Assembly: GCF_008831285.2 (NCBI RefSeq)
Contig: NC_045141.1
Span: forward strand, 21,510,848-21,574,847
Origin: Nymphaea colorata
Taxonomy: Eukaryota; Streptophyta; Magnoliopsida; Nymphaeales; Nymphaeaceae
DNA: 64,000 nucleotides
Reading direction: 5' to 3'
The notes under the pieces are model-generated. The model worked only from the letters and a program-made list of their open reading frames with translations, was not told where the DNA came from and did not search any database. Shown here piece by piece: positions 24,101-37,400 of the stretch (position 1 is the stretch's first letter; every line of letters starts with the position of its first letter). Both the position numbers and the translations under genes were made by a program.

Positions 24101-26077
24101 AATTAAAGTTTGTAGACATATGATTCATTTCTTCATGGCTTATGCTATTAGATTAAGCGTATGAATGGAAAATCAGGCAAGAGGATTTCACGTGAAGGAG
24201 AGGAAATTTCAGAGGTTGATGATGAGGGGTTCAAATGTCAAGAATTCAGCACCCAAGGCTGCAATTCAAAAACTTTCTCCGATGGAACTGTATGGGACCT
24301 CATTCCTGACCTGAAAGAAAAAATGTTCCAGCATCAGAAAGAAGGGTTTGAGTTTATTTGGAAAACTTTGGGAGGTGGTATTGCTATTAAGGATTTGAAG
24401 TCCACTGGTTCAGATGATATAGGTGGTTGTCTGATTTCACATGCTCCAGGTACTGGAAAGACATTATTGACCATAGCATTTCTCCGGTCATTCCTTCTTC
24501 TTTTTGATGATTATAGACCAATGATTGTTGCTCCACTTATCTTACTATCTACTTGGGAAAATGAATTCAAAAAATGGGGAATTGGGGTGCCATTTCATAT
24601 TCTCAATCGAAATGACTTCTCAGGGAAGGAAAATGGTTCAGTGTTGGAGATATTTTCGAAAAACCAATCAAGGTTGGGGAATGGAAGAAAACAGAATTTG
24701 CGGCGTATGGTAAAAATTTTTTCCTGGATTCGTGACAAAAGTATTCTTGGAATCAGTTATCACCTGTTTGGAAAGCTGACTGCAGAAAAGCAGCATGGCA
24801 GAGAGGGCGAATCAATAAGGAATTTACTTCTGGAGTATCCAGGTTTGCTGGTGCTTGATGAAGGGCATATTGCTAGAAACAAGCACAGTAAACTCTGGCA
24901 ATGCCTTAAACAGGTTAAGACACAGCGGCGTATCATGCTATCTGGGACTCCATTCCAGAACAACTTTGATCAGCTTTTCAGCACTCTGTATTTGATTAGA
25001 CCAAATTTTGCAGAAGGCATTTTTGAGAGATTTGAGGACCACCCGAGCTGTTTAGATGACCAAGCTGATGAAGAGTACCTCTTACATGAGAAAAATGAGA
25101 GAGTACTTCGACGTAGTTTTGCAACCTTTTCAGTAGGCATAGAACCAGAGGAAACTAGTTCGCAGTTAAAAGAGCTGAGGTCAATCATTGATCCTTTCAT
25201 CCATGTCCACGAAGGAACCATCCATGAGCTTCCTGGCTTGTTAGATTATTTTGTTTATCTATATCCCTCTCCTCTACAGAGGTGCCTTCTAGATAAGCTA
25301 ACTGATCGTACCAACTTCGATTACGATCATAAAGTGTCTTGCATTTGTGTCCACCCATCCCTTCTTCTAAGAAGGTCTTCTCAAAAAGATAATGAGAAAG
25401 ATCGAGCAATCATCCAAGAGCATATGTTGGATCTATCAAAGGAACAAATCCATGATGGAGTTAAAGTAAGATTTGTCATTGAGCTTGTTCAGCTTTGTGA
25501 AGCGATAAATGAGAAAATTTTGGTGTTTAGTCAATTTATTGACCCTCTCGTCATCATAAAAAGACATCTAATTTCTTTCTTTGGTTGGACTGATGGACGG
25601 GAGGTCCTACAGCTTGATGGAAGCATTATTGATCAGAAGCAGCGGCAGTCACTAATTCATACTTTTAATGATATGTCAAAGGAGGTGAAGGTGCTACTTG
25701 TTTCAACAAGGGTATGTGCTGAAGGAATTGATCTGACCGGGGCTTCGAGGGTGGTTTTGCTTGATCTTGTTTGGAATCCTTCAGTGCGAAAGCAAGCTAT
25801 CAGCCGAGCTTATAGGATTGGACAACAAAAGGTTGTGTATGCTTACAACCTGATAGCATCATCTACTTTGGAGGAAAAGAAGTACAACATACAGGATATA
25901 AAGGATAAATTCAGCCAACTAGTGTTTTCAGTATCTGCAAAGAACTGTACTGGTTCTAGGCTGGTAGACATGATGGATAATTACGAAGATAAGGTTCTGA
26001 TTGAACTGATTAAGCGAGACCAGAATGCTAGTTTGTTTCAGAGAGTAATTGAACTCAAGTGTGGCCGAGGGCAATGA
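21134..26077 (+). CDS. SNF2 domain-containing protein, CLASSY (CLSY) type
   Basis: Coding exons 21134-21196, 21305-23227, 23892-24026 and 24152-26077 all join in phase 0 and give 1348 aa. The second exon (residues 22-662) is a very acidic, Lys/Ser-rich low-complexity region with a short coiled coil (ELREENIILKNENNILRS). The third exon carries a possible zinc site, Cys676, His678, Cys690 and Cys693. The last exon is an SNF2 ATPase: Walker A APGTGKT (Lys810), LDEGH at about 942-946, SGTPFQNN at about 971, ILVFSQF at about 1163 and RAYRIGQQ at about 1259. DEGH in place of DEAH, with ARN following, is characteristic of CLASSY proteins. These act in the nucleus with Pol IV in RNA-directed DNA methylation. 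The acidic N-terminus and length suggest the CLSY3/CLSY4 group, but a tree is required. The start is chosen because ATG lies two bases after a good acceptor. A poly(A) signal candidate AATAAA is at 26168. Confidence 0.92.
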
Positions 26078-29000
26078 ACTCTATCAAAGGTTGTTACTCT
26101 CTGCTTATTTCAGCTTTTAGATTCCCTTCAGTTCTTTAACTTTTTCTATGCCAAAACAAGATGAAGTAATAAAATCCATATTTACTGTTCCCATCTCTGC
26201 CTCAAAGCTTGCAGGCATTGCCCCCATCATTTTTTCCCTAGTCCTGATGGAATCAAAATGTGCAGACAGGTTGTCTCTTCTCCTCTATTCTCCTTCAAAG
26301 TTATTGCTACAATTTCCCATCTGATCTTATTTACTTTTTTTTTATTTCTCTGCTATTTTATTTTCCAGACTTGTAACTTTAAGGTGCTGCAAGCCTGCAA
26401 GTAAGGAACTCAAGCTTCCCTCCATGACAAGCACTTGATTCTTAAAATTCTTTAACGAATGTAAACATTTTTTGTTGCAATGCTAGATTTTCATGTTGAT
26501 TTCACAATTAAGCGCAAGTTGAAATTCGGTATCATCTATTTCATAGAATCATTAAAATGATGATCTATAGAGATTGATCATAAACTGCGGAGATGTATGG
26601 ACCACAGAATCAGACATAATTATGCTTTGTATGGTTTTGCTTTCTTTCGCTTTTATGTTTATTTTTCAGAAATTGTAGTTTCTTATTCATAAATTCTACC
26701 CCTATATACAAAATACTGTTATTTGTCTATCGGCATTTTGCATGCCTCGAAAAATAGCTTCCATGTTTACGCTGCTTTCCCTCTCAGGGTTTCTTTCTCA
26801 TAGTTCTACCTCTTAAGTTCATCTATATGTTCTTATCATTTACTTTTCCCTTTTTACCATAGAAGTGGTGCTTCTTGTCTAGTCCTTTTAGTTCTCATTT
26901 CTGGTGATGCTTTCATCTTTGAATAGCTTTATGGGTACTTTGATATAAGATCATCATTTTCTTATGAGATAAATCTGGACTACTTTTCGAACTTAGATAG
27001 AAGTCGCTTGTCTAAATGTCAGTGAACAAAAATTTAATTTGAAGAATCCTTGGGATGTTTGTTGAATTTGATAGATTATGGTTATTGATTCCATGGGTAC
27101 TAGGAGGGGTATTGCACGTGGTTTACTTTTCTTGGGGAAACTAGAGAACTTTCTAGTTTGTCAAAATTAGGGTAATCTTATAATTGATTGCTTTGCCAAA
27201 AGCCCACTATTTGGCTTTTAATGCATGGCTGAGTGATTTCTTCACAGCAAGGTGAACATGAATAGATTTGCAGTTGGATACTAAGGGAAATCCTCTTAAA
27301 ACCAATGATTGAGCATCTTTCATCCATTTTTAATCCTTTATAAATGGTTCCTTTATAAGGACAACCATTTTATGAGCAGTTGACGGTCTCTGCCAACATA
27401 GCTCAGTATTTGTTGACATCAAGTTTGTTTTTCAAAGCTTAACAGAAAAGTAGAATCATTTTCTACAAATTAGTATAAGGCAGGGATTACTTTGTAGTAT
27501 ACTTCGAAAAGGCAAGACTGCATAAAACCTTTAAAAAGTTGCAGCTCTGTTCTTAAACTATCTGCAGAGGTGCAATATTGTCGTTTGTTGCTTATATTAG
27601 AAAAATCTACCTCTACTTTATTGTGGCTTTTGATTGGATGACTGTCATAGAAGACAGTAACTATTGACCAATTTAAGTTTATGGACAAAATTTTCTTTTT
27701 CACACTTTGTGTTTCATGTGATCAGCAGAAAGTTAAACATTCCATGTAAATGTTGAAGTATTATACTTAAAGATGTTCACTTGTTATACAGGGAGCAGGA
27801 GGAGCGGTATCAAGAAAGATGAAGATTGGTTCACCTTTCTTCCACGGGCTTGGCTTCTAATTCAGTTGCAGAACAACTCACCAATCCAAACCTTTGTGAA
27901 TCACATTATAATTTCTGGTATGACCTCAGTAATCAGGTTTGGGCTTCCCATTAACATCCCTAATGACTAACCAATTGTCTTTATTTAAAAAACTTATGGT
28001 CGAAGGGTCGAACCTCATGGCTGTAGTAGAGTGTACCCCAAACCCTTATTCATAGGTTGGGGCGTTAACCGGTTGGATCTGTTCTTACCAACTCTGACTT
28101 AAACGTGTCTGATTGATTCAGATTCAGGGCCAAACTCAGTTCTAAAACAAACCTGTTACAGTTATTAATATTTTTTTTTGTTATGGTTTCTTATATTTTT
28201 TAAAACTAGAACTCAGATTCGCGTCAGTATTTAGATTCAATCGTGGCGAAGCAGGTTACGTGCACACCCCAGGCACAGCCGCACAGGGGTGTGTTATAAC
28301 TAAAATGCCCTTGTTAAAACAAAAAAGGGGACTTTTAAAATGATTAAAAGGGAATAATAAGAATATTAAAAAACTAAAAAAGTACATAACTTTATAAAAA
28401 TTTTCTCAAATGCCTCCACATCCTTTTATTTTTTATGCATATTTGTTGCGTGCACACATATGCACATACTCAATCTCAATTCATGAGTTTGTTCTTCTAC
28501 TCCTTCATGTGTATCTTGTTGGTTTGTTTCATCTTCAACTATAAGAAATAATTTGGCTATATAGAGACAGTTAATACGTGAGCGAGAAACAAGCGGAAGA
28601 TTTTGCTTGCACGTGCTCAGCCATGCCCTTTTTCTTGGGAACACATCAAGAGAAAACGCTTCATCATCGGCCACATGTCACAGACGCCCAAACCATTTAG
28701 AGAAAAGGGAGTACTTTTCACTTTACATCAAAGGACACTCTCGTTCATGGTTTTGAACGCATGATTTTGACTGTTTGGTGAGGGGAGATACTTCAAAGTA
28801 GCTGATTTCTTGTTTCGATTATCGGGATCTAGAGCTGTTTAGAGATCTGAGTCGGAGCTGGACACCCGTCAACTAAGCATTGCACAATGCCAATTGTTTA
28901 TGGTTCAGTGAAGTAGCCACCCATAAGAATCAAACTGACGACCGACCTTTCCAGTTCCACCATGTCAGAGGGCTTCTATCATTTTGGTGACTTCCTCAAG

Positions 29001-30158
29001 CAATTTGATCAAACACAATGTGGGGATTATCCATCTTTAACTTTGCTACACTCAACGTTGAATCCAATTCTTCAATTTGCTTTAGTGATGCATAAAATGT
29101 ATGTATTCAAACTCTTTGCAACCCTATACCTTTCAAACACTTCTCTAATTTGTTTAAGAAAACTAATTGAATCGCTGTTTGTTTGATAAGAAGAAAACAT
29201 TTATTGGAAAGAGACCTGGTCGCACTGGTTTAACTTGTTTCTGCAAAAATGCCGCGATTAAGCTTGAGCCCATAATCAGCTCATATAATGATCGGCAACC
29301 TTTATACTTGTGCTAACTTTGGATTAAACTTTCTCGTGCTTTGATGAATGTACCTTTCTTTTCTGTTTTGCATGTCTTTCTCTGAACACATTTGAGTTAG
29401 TTGAGACAATGATGCCACCACAGATGTGCCAATGATCTCGTTTGTAGATTATTTGGTATCTTGACCATTTCAAAGTTCAAACCATACATCGGATGCCCAA
29501 CAAATATGCCATTTTAGTTGGGAGCATGACGATAGTATGGATGGAAATGGGTCTATAATATTTACATCAAATTTGTATTAATATAAGATTCAAATTCATC
29601 TTAATCTGCTTGCAATATGTTTAGTTGACTTATATCAGATCCATTCCACTTCATATACCTCCAAGTTTTGTGTATCTTTTACTTAAAAAAAAAAGAATTA
29701 AAACTCCTAGTCAGTTCAGATGTAGCAATTACGGTATCTGACTTTCTAGATGTTGGTTCATTTGATTCGGAATCTAATTTTAGATTTAGAAATTAGATTA
29801 AGATACCATTTAGATCTAATTATATGGATTCCGAAGTAAAGGAGTTGCATGTTTGTCATTTTGACCAAGTCCTTTCCAGGCAGGTGTAAATGGTAGTTGA
29901 TCAATTTGCAGGAGCAGACAGAATGGATGCAGAAACAGATCATGGCAATTCTCAATCCACAATTAGAAATGCCAACAATTAATTATGGTCTAATTCTGTA
30001 ACCAGATCATCAGCTTCCGATGTAATGCAATTGAATCCAGAAGCAGAAAGCTTGAAGCAACAACTTCTTTGAAAAATAAAAGGGCCATAGCTTTTTGTTT
30101 TTTTACGACGGAAAAAATTATTCATGAGGTGAGGGAACTGATTGCGCCAGTTTAACCT

Positions 30159-30250
30159 CTTAGAGGGCGTTTGATGGAACGTTCCGCCTCGCAAAATGGA
30201 CACCTGTATCAACGGCTGTTTGATAGAAACGAGAACGCCTCAAACGCGGA
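30159..30250. repeat. Short inverted repeat, possible MITE remnant
   Basis: GGGCGTTTGATGGAACG on the left faces CCTCAAACGC on the right, so GCGTTTGA and TCAAACGC are complementary ends about 90 bases apart. GGGCGTTTG-type ends are common on plant miniature inverted-repeat elements. No target duplication could be confirmed. Confidence 0.3.
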
Positions 30251-31132
30251 ACGTCTTTCCTGCCAATTTGACTGCACAACAAGAAAAGAAACTGATGCAT
30301 TGGGAACAATCTTTTCCTTGAGCACAGAACAAAAATGGATCAAAAACTGAAATCTGCAATTGTAAACTGAAACAAGCTAAAATAGTGGCTCTTACCACGT
30401 TTGATAAAGAAGATCTTCACAAAAGATATGCTCATAAATCTCACATCAATTCTCAAGAAAAGTAGGAATCATGGTGCCGTCCAAGGTTGATCTGGGCATC
30501 GTCATTTAACGATGCAACTGTTCTTATTACGAGAAGAAACTGAAACTGTAAAAGAATCAAACCACTTAATAAGTTTCTGCTTTCTTGAAAGGCAATCTTC
30601 AAAATGAACTCCAACCACCGTGCTTTACGAAGGCAGATTTATTAAGTTGGCCTTCACTTTTGTTGTGGTTTATATTGAACAACCTTGAATGGATCTTTGT
30701 ATCGTATTGAAATTTATTCAAAATTGATACGAGTTACATCAATCTTAGACCAATAATACAAACTTAAAGACCAACCTTGTAAAAAATATCGTGGGCATTT
30801 CAAGATAATATGATTTGAATTAATTTTTTTATAACTATAATTGGTTTCAATTTATTTGCTCCAATCGAAAAAAAGTAGAAACTAAATCAGTGAACCAGAA
30901 ACAAATGATGAGGGCAATATTGTCATTTTATTGTAAATACCGGGGGTTAGAGTTAGAGATTACCCGGCCTTTCTGTTTTCTAATGAAAACCTAACTTTTT
31001 GACCGACTGCTCTGTTTCGACCCCATTTCTCTCTCTCTCTTCGTATATTTGTATTTTTATCTCTGCCCTTCTCACTCTTCACACACGCACTCTCTCCCTC
31101 TTTTCTTCTTCTTCTTCTCTCTCTCTCCCACA

Positions 31133-31186
31133 ATGCCTTCGTCGTCGACCGCCTGATTCATCCACGTCATGATTCCCGCCTATTAG
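31133..31186 (+). promoter_or_regulatory. Two upstream ORFs in the eIF4G leader
   Basis: uORF1 is ATG at 31133 to TGA at 31156 (7 codons plus stop). uORF2 is ATG at 31169 to TAG at 31186 (5 codons plus stop). Both precede the eIF4G start at 31476 by about 300 bases and lie in a CT-rich tract that looks transcribed. If both are in the mature leader they could lower eIF4G initiation. Transcript evidence would decide. Confidence 0.4.
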
Positions 31187-31475
31187 ACGGACACCTCTCT
31201 GTTCTCTCTCTCTCTTTCAGAGGTGAGGCAATCGAAATCTATCTGCATTCTTCCGTTTCCCGAACTTTCTATTCTAATAACAACGATTTCCGATCTTGCG
31301 CGGAAAACGCACGCCGCGGTTTCTAGGGTTTCCCCTCCCTGCGGTCGTTTCCTGCTTGGTTCTCGCGTGTTTGGTTGGAATTGAGGGGGGACCCGTCGGG
31401 TGTTTTTGGTTGCAGACTCGAGGAATCGAGAAGGTGGTAGGTGACACCCGAATTTGAAAGAGCCGCTCCGGATTT

Positions 31476-34400
31476 ATGTCCCTCAATCAATCTAGAGTGG
31501 AAAGAGCCGAGCAGCACACCCGCAAATCTGGAAGATCTAGTGGACCTGGGCATCAGAGGGGCTTCCACAACGCCAACGCGGTAAAGAGTGGCGCCGCCGG
31601 CGCGGGCTCTTCCGCCCCCCCTCCTCCATCTTCCTCCAGTTCTTCGTCGTCATCGGCAAGCGCCAACAGGAGGTTCCTCTCTTCCTCCGGTCTTTTTCTG
31701 AATTTGGGTCCGACGGAAACTTGGGTATTGTTTTTGATGGTCGCCTCGATGGGTCTGCGTATCTTCTGTGGTTGTGAAATCGCCGTCTACGAATTTCTCT
31801 CTTGCTTCTCTGTTAGGCGATGGTTGATATTGGATTTAGGGTTTGGTGGGTTTTCATTGCTTGTGACGGTTATAGAACTCATTTTACATATGTTACTAGT
31901 TGGAGGACATCGTATCTAGGGCTTTTACCCCTGCTTGATGTTGGTTTTTTATGTTTTACCAGTTATGTAATTTGTGGTTAAATTCAGTGGCTGCTGATGT
32001 GATGATTTCGTGTCTACTTGTATGTAATTTGCTAAAATGGTTTCTTTTGCTTCTCTGCTTTTAACGTTATTGGTGTATCATGTTGAAGTCGGTCAAATTG
32101 GTTGTCAGTCCTTGCAGCTGTTATCATGCATGAAGAGAAATTTCTTTCTTTTTCTTGTGGATTGATGCCCTTTTTCTCGCTTTCATGTTTATTTTTGGTT
32201 TTTACTTCAATTACCTTCCCCTTGGAAAAATTCTCATGGAGAAATTTCTTTATTTTTCTTGTGGATCGATGCGCTTTTTCTCGCTATCATGTTTATTTCT
32301 GGTTTTTACTTCAATTACCTCCCCCTTGGAAAAGTTCTCATGGGATGACAGAAAAAGACTGGAACTTTTCAGTAAGCAATCACGTTAAAAAGACTTAGTT
32401 ATTTTCATGAATTTGCCTTCATGCAACCACAACATGACAACTTGCGGTTACGGTCTTAATGCTACCTCTTCGGTGTAGGCATTTTCAATGTTCTGATTTC
32501 TGAAGCAATTTTTTATTTAGGTTATTTGATCACCTTCCTCCTGTCGGTTGATGAAGACAAATTCTCTGGTGACCAGCAAAGGAATCAGCACTATTATGTT
32601 TTTTTTTTTTTTTTTAATTTAAATTTTCTCCCTGTCCGTTTTATACTTCCTGTTCCTGCTAAGATCCTTCATTTTAATGTTATAAGTAGCTTGTCTGCAG
32701 GATGCTTCTGCAATGGAACTCTTCACAATCTAAAATTAGTTGAAGTACCAGTTTACTTGAATTTTGACTTTTAATGTAGCTTGACTTATCCAGTTTAGTA
32801 TCTACTTTTCTATTATGCATGGTGGCACATACCCTTTCCACATTTGTAGACATGCATTCTGCCATAATGAATTAGAAAGTTAATGGTGCAAAATTATTGG
32901 AGCTACTTTTTCCTTTCCGGAGGCTTTATTTGTCTGGATCGCTTGTCATTTGTTTTCATTCCTGTGAATAGATACATAAATTTCTGGTCTAACCAGACTG
33001 ATATTGTGCGATTCCATGCTTGTTTTTACATTTAGTCGTTTATTTGTTTGTGTTTTCATTTGGTTGCTAACTAAGATATCATTTGTTACAGTTTTAAAAA
33101 GAGTAATGGACAAGGAGGGCAGTCAAGGGTGAGCAACATTGCAACAAATTCTGAAGCGAATATAAGCCGTGGATTGCAGAATGGAACACTCCTGCATAAC
33201 CAGAAACCTGTGGTTCCTTTGCCTGGTATTTGTTTTATTGCACTATCAAGTTGGAACCGTTATTCTCTTCTCTAGTAATGTGGCTTTCTGTTCATCACCA
33301 TGGGGCCGTGATCACTTTCCTTTGTAATCACTCGCAAACATGTATTAGTGTTGTGTGGATGGGTCTCATGAAGTGACATTGCAGGACCCTCTGGAATGGC
33401 AAACCCTGATGTCACTAAGCAGGTCGATCACTCTCATCCAAAAAATGCACAACCTCCTAGGGTTCCTACTTCTCATTCTGGTGCTGCTTCATCAGAATCA
33501 ACATCAATAGCTTCTCCATCAGGTTCAATTCAAGGCACTGAAACATTTTTTTTTCATTTTTATTTTTGTGTTATGTAGTAAATATTTTCAGATAACTTGA
33601 TAGTGATTCTCTCTCTCCTGCGCTATTACATTATGTGTTATTATATTCTTAAGCATGTAGAACAGATTGTATGATCTATTCCTTTGAATAGTCAATCGGG
33701 GGGCATTGTTGATTAAAGTTAAGGTGTTATAGAACCTAGATATTGTTGAAGGAATTTTCAAATTTTGACTTTATTCTCAATTATTTTTTTGAAAACTCAA
33801 GTCATAAAGCATGTTCAGTTTGATTTGATTTGTGTAACCATGGTAATACAATCAATTTTGGACTGTCTATGCTGACATGCAACATGCGGGCTTGGTGATC
33901 TTTGTCTTTCTTATTTGGTATTCTCCATTTGGTGGATGTGCTTTTAGGTTTGCAAGTCTCATGTACAATCCAGAAATCTTCCATGAAAATTGCATGATCT
34001 CATGGTCTTCGTGGAGTCATACTGTCCTTGAGGGGCGTAGATGATTCGGATCCTGTAAACTGTCATGTAGCTTTCTGTTTTGTTTTGTGAAAGCTGGTTG
34101 TAAGGTAGGTTACCTGGATTAAGGTTCGTTACACAATCTGATGTCCTGTGCTTGATTTGTGTGCACCGCATTACTTTGCTGCATCAATTTTAGCATATCA
34201 TTACAATTTTGATACCATCAAAGTTTGAAATTATCTTGACATTCATTGCAAAAATAGTTCAAAATATCATTTAAGATAATTGGAATAATATTGTCATATC
34301 AGCATGATAATAAGATATATTTTTTTCCTTTTAGAAAAATATGCTGTTCACATCTATAAATTTTATGTATATATTATATATTTCTTTGAGAATTTGAATG

Positions 34401-37400
34401 ATTTCTATGAATGCTTGCCAATTTTTATGCAATAAAATGACAAGAAGACCCATAATTTCATTATTTTTATTATTATTTTTATTTTTTTTTTAAATTTATG
34501 AATCTTTTCCTAGGAATATTTTAGAGAATTTTGGGGAAAACCTTCTTAAGTGATTGCTAAGAAAAATATTATTGAGTATGAACTATGGAGTATGAAAGAA
34601 AGTGGCCACCTTTTTTCAATGTCGATGACAAGGGTTGAAGGTTGGAGCCAACAAGGACAGGGGTTGACAGTTGGAGCAAACATATAACAAGAATTCTTAG
34701 AATCCTTTGGGCTTCCTTATTGGTGGTGAACTCACCATAGTGCAAAGTGGTATTTCTTCACTTAATAAAATACAAACCAAGTCTATTTATCCCAGGGAAT
34801 ACACCACTCTGGAAGAGATAGTATTCTGATCCAGGACCCATGGGCCAAGGGACAGTCTCAGGCAGATAGTTTTAATGCCTGCAGGCATCCCAAAAGGTAT
34901 AAACAGCCCAGGCTTCCTTTAATGATCTAATTAGTCAAGAATACTACTTGGTCATTATGCACCATTCCTAAAATGGCTGAGTTGGGACCTTAAAAAGCTA
35001 AATAAAAACAACTTTATAACTACTAAAATGTTAAATAACCAAAAAGATAAAAGAAAACAGAGTCGTGTGCTTTGTGGAGGTGGTTGTTGGGGTGGGCACC
35101 TTTGAAAATCAAGTCAGATAAACACATACATACAAATCAAAGTAACTGATTCACATATTGCAATTAGGCAATTAGTATTTATTGCTGGCATCACACCAGC
35201 GCAGACTTCTTCAAATGAGTTGATAGGGGTTCAGAAAATGTGCCATTGATGTTGTCGGAATGGAAATGATTTTGGTTCAATAAGGAAAATTTAGTATGCA
35301 GGATGTTGAATCACATGCAGTAATGTTCTTATTAGAAGAAACCAAGAGCTGACGCAATTTTCTATAGTGTGTTGGACCCAAAATTGTAAGTGGGTTATAA
35401 ATGTACTGGTGATATCCATGCTTATACACATCTGTGGAAGATAATACCTATCAGTCACTAATTCCCATTTTGTTGCTGTCAATATTTTCACACCAGGTTT
35501 GCAATTGGCAGGACATTCTTCTATGTACACGTTAAACATGTGCAAAACCCTTCTAGGCAACGACATTTATCTTCCCAACAATAAGGACAGAAAAGTAGAA
35601 CTGACCCCCAAAATGCTAGCCATTCACCAACTAGTAAGAACTAGTTGATCAACTAAGTAGTAGGGAGTAGGGACTAGTTGACCTAGTCGGTTGGCTAGTG
35701 TATGGATTGTACCCCAACTATACATGGCCGTGACGTGGTCTGCTGGCTATCTACTAGGGCTGGTAGATAGACAACAACCAGTTGTGTAGGCGAACAACAT
35801 AAGTAGGCAGCAGGCATTAACTATGTTTGCACCTAGGATGCCTAAGTGGCCTAGTGTGCCCCATGATTGTCGTGCTAGCTTGGGTAGACCTTGCCTATTT
35901 CATCATGAAATGTGCCTTGATTGTCGAACTCTTACCCTCAACATAAAGGTCTTAAAGTGAACTCCACCCTACTGTGGTGCTTTTCACAAGTGTATAAGTG
36001 ATCATATATTCCTAATTCTCATCAGAGGTTTGTCATGGTATGTCTATAATGATCATGAGGGCATAAACTACGTGGATATCAGAGACATTAGCCATTTGCA
36101 TTTGCCTTGAGTAGGGCTGCACATAAGCTAAACCGGGTGGCTTGACTTTGGCTGAGGCATTAATACTCGCTTGGTAGGCTCAAATTTGAGTAGATCATAT
36201 TGTCAAAAGGTTTACAACTCGAGCTTGGGGTGGTTGAATTCAACAAAGCTTGAGCCTTGCTTGGCAGAATATGAATTGAGTATAAGGAGTTTTTTTGAAA
36301 ATCTGCAAAGGTGGCCCATGCCCTAAAGGCATTTTATGTGGCATGAATGTTTTTGACAAGCCTAATTGAGCTTATAGGAGTTAAGTGTGTGCAGGTTGAA
36401 CTTAATTTGTTTAGTTTTCCAAGTTCAACTTTTGTTTCACACTTGAGTCACATAATAGACAACTTGAGCTGCATCCAAGCTTATGCAAGTTGAGCTCGAG
36501 TTACTCGACTTATTGTGTTGCCGTAGCCTTTGTGCAAATTTGCATAATTGGAATATGTTGATCAGTGAAGTGGTCTTGTATGTCCATTGCTCAAGTCCCC
36601 AATTATGCCCTCATTTTCTTAACAGTAAGGTGTTTTTTTTATCAAGTGTAATGAAAAGAGAAGCCAATGCATACCTTCTATGGAGCATCCTTGTTGGGAC
36701 ATTCTTGACTCCTGTGACTTTGTTGAACATGGAGTTTTGAGATATTTTTTGGTCAGTGGCATGGATTGCTTGAGTTACATCCTTAGCTACAGCTGCTACA
36801 CGTTTTCTATTTAATGGTGTTATGTATTTATTGAAAACAGTCGAGTGACAGTGTGACACATCAACAACCATCACATGTCATGAGATAGCTATGGTTTGGG
36901 GCAATGTGGCAGTTCGGTGCATGGATCTTAGTGTGTACTGTTGTTTGGATGTTGGATCTAATGTCTATGTGCATCTGTCGCTTCATGGTCACTTGCTGCA
37001 TGATGTGCAATTGCTTTTTCATTGCAATATTTCTTCATTAATCATTCTGGATTTTTTCATTTCTGTGTAAAAATAATTTCCTTCATGGGTGTGTCCTCTT
37101 CGATTGTCTGTCTGTACTCTATATTGAGGTACATGTGGTTCTGTCAACTTGCTGCAAATCTTGAATATGTTTTTTAACAAACTGCTACAGCATGAGGTCC
37201 GACTACTGTTAAGAATTGTGTGGAAAAGTGCCAATGAATCTTCTCTTTTATATTCTATTTTTATGTATCTCATGCTTCCTACTCGCTGTTTGTGATTGTT
37301 TGTTGTGTTGTACAGGAGATGCCTCAAAAATGTTTCCGCTTCAATTTGGGACCATAACTCCAGGTTTCATGAATGGGATGCAGGTCTGTAGTTGATGCTT

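Larger units (their letters stand above)
26078..31475. other. Intergenic, CLASSY 3' end to eIF4G leader
   Basis: Nothing gene-like is seen between about 26200 and 30900; open frames are at most about 80 codons with no motif. A weak inverted repeat lies near 30159-30250. From about 31000 the sequence becomes CT-rich (CTCTCT tracts near 31028-31220) and GC-rich from 31300, which fits the promoter and 5' leader of eIF4G. A possible leader intron (GGTGAGG at about 31221 to TTGCAG at about 31416) is plausible but unproven. Confidence 0.5.
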
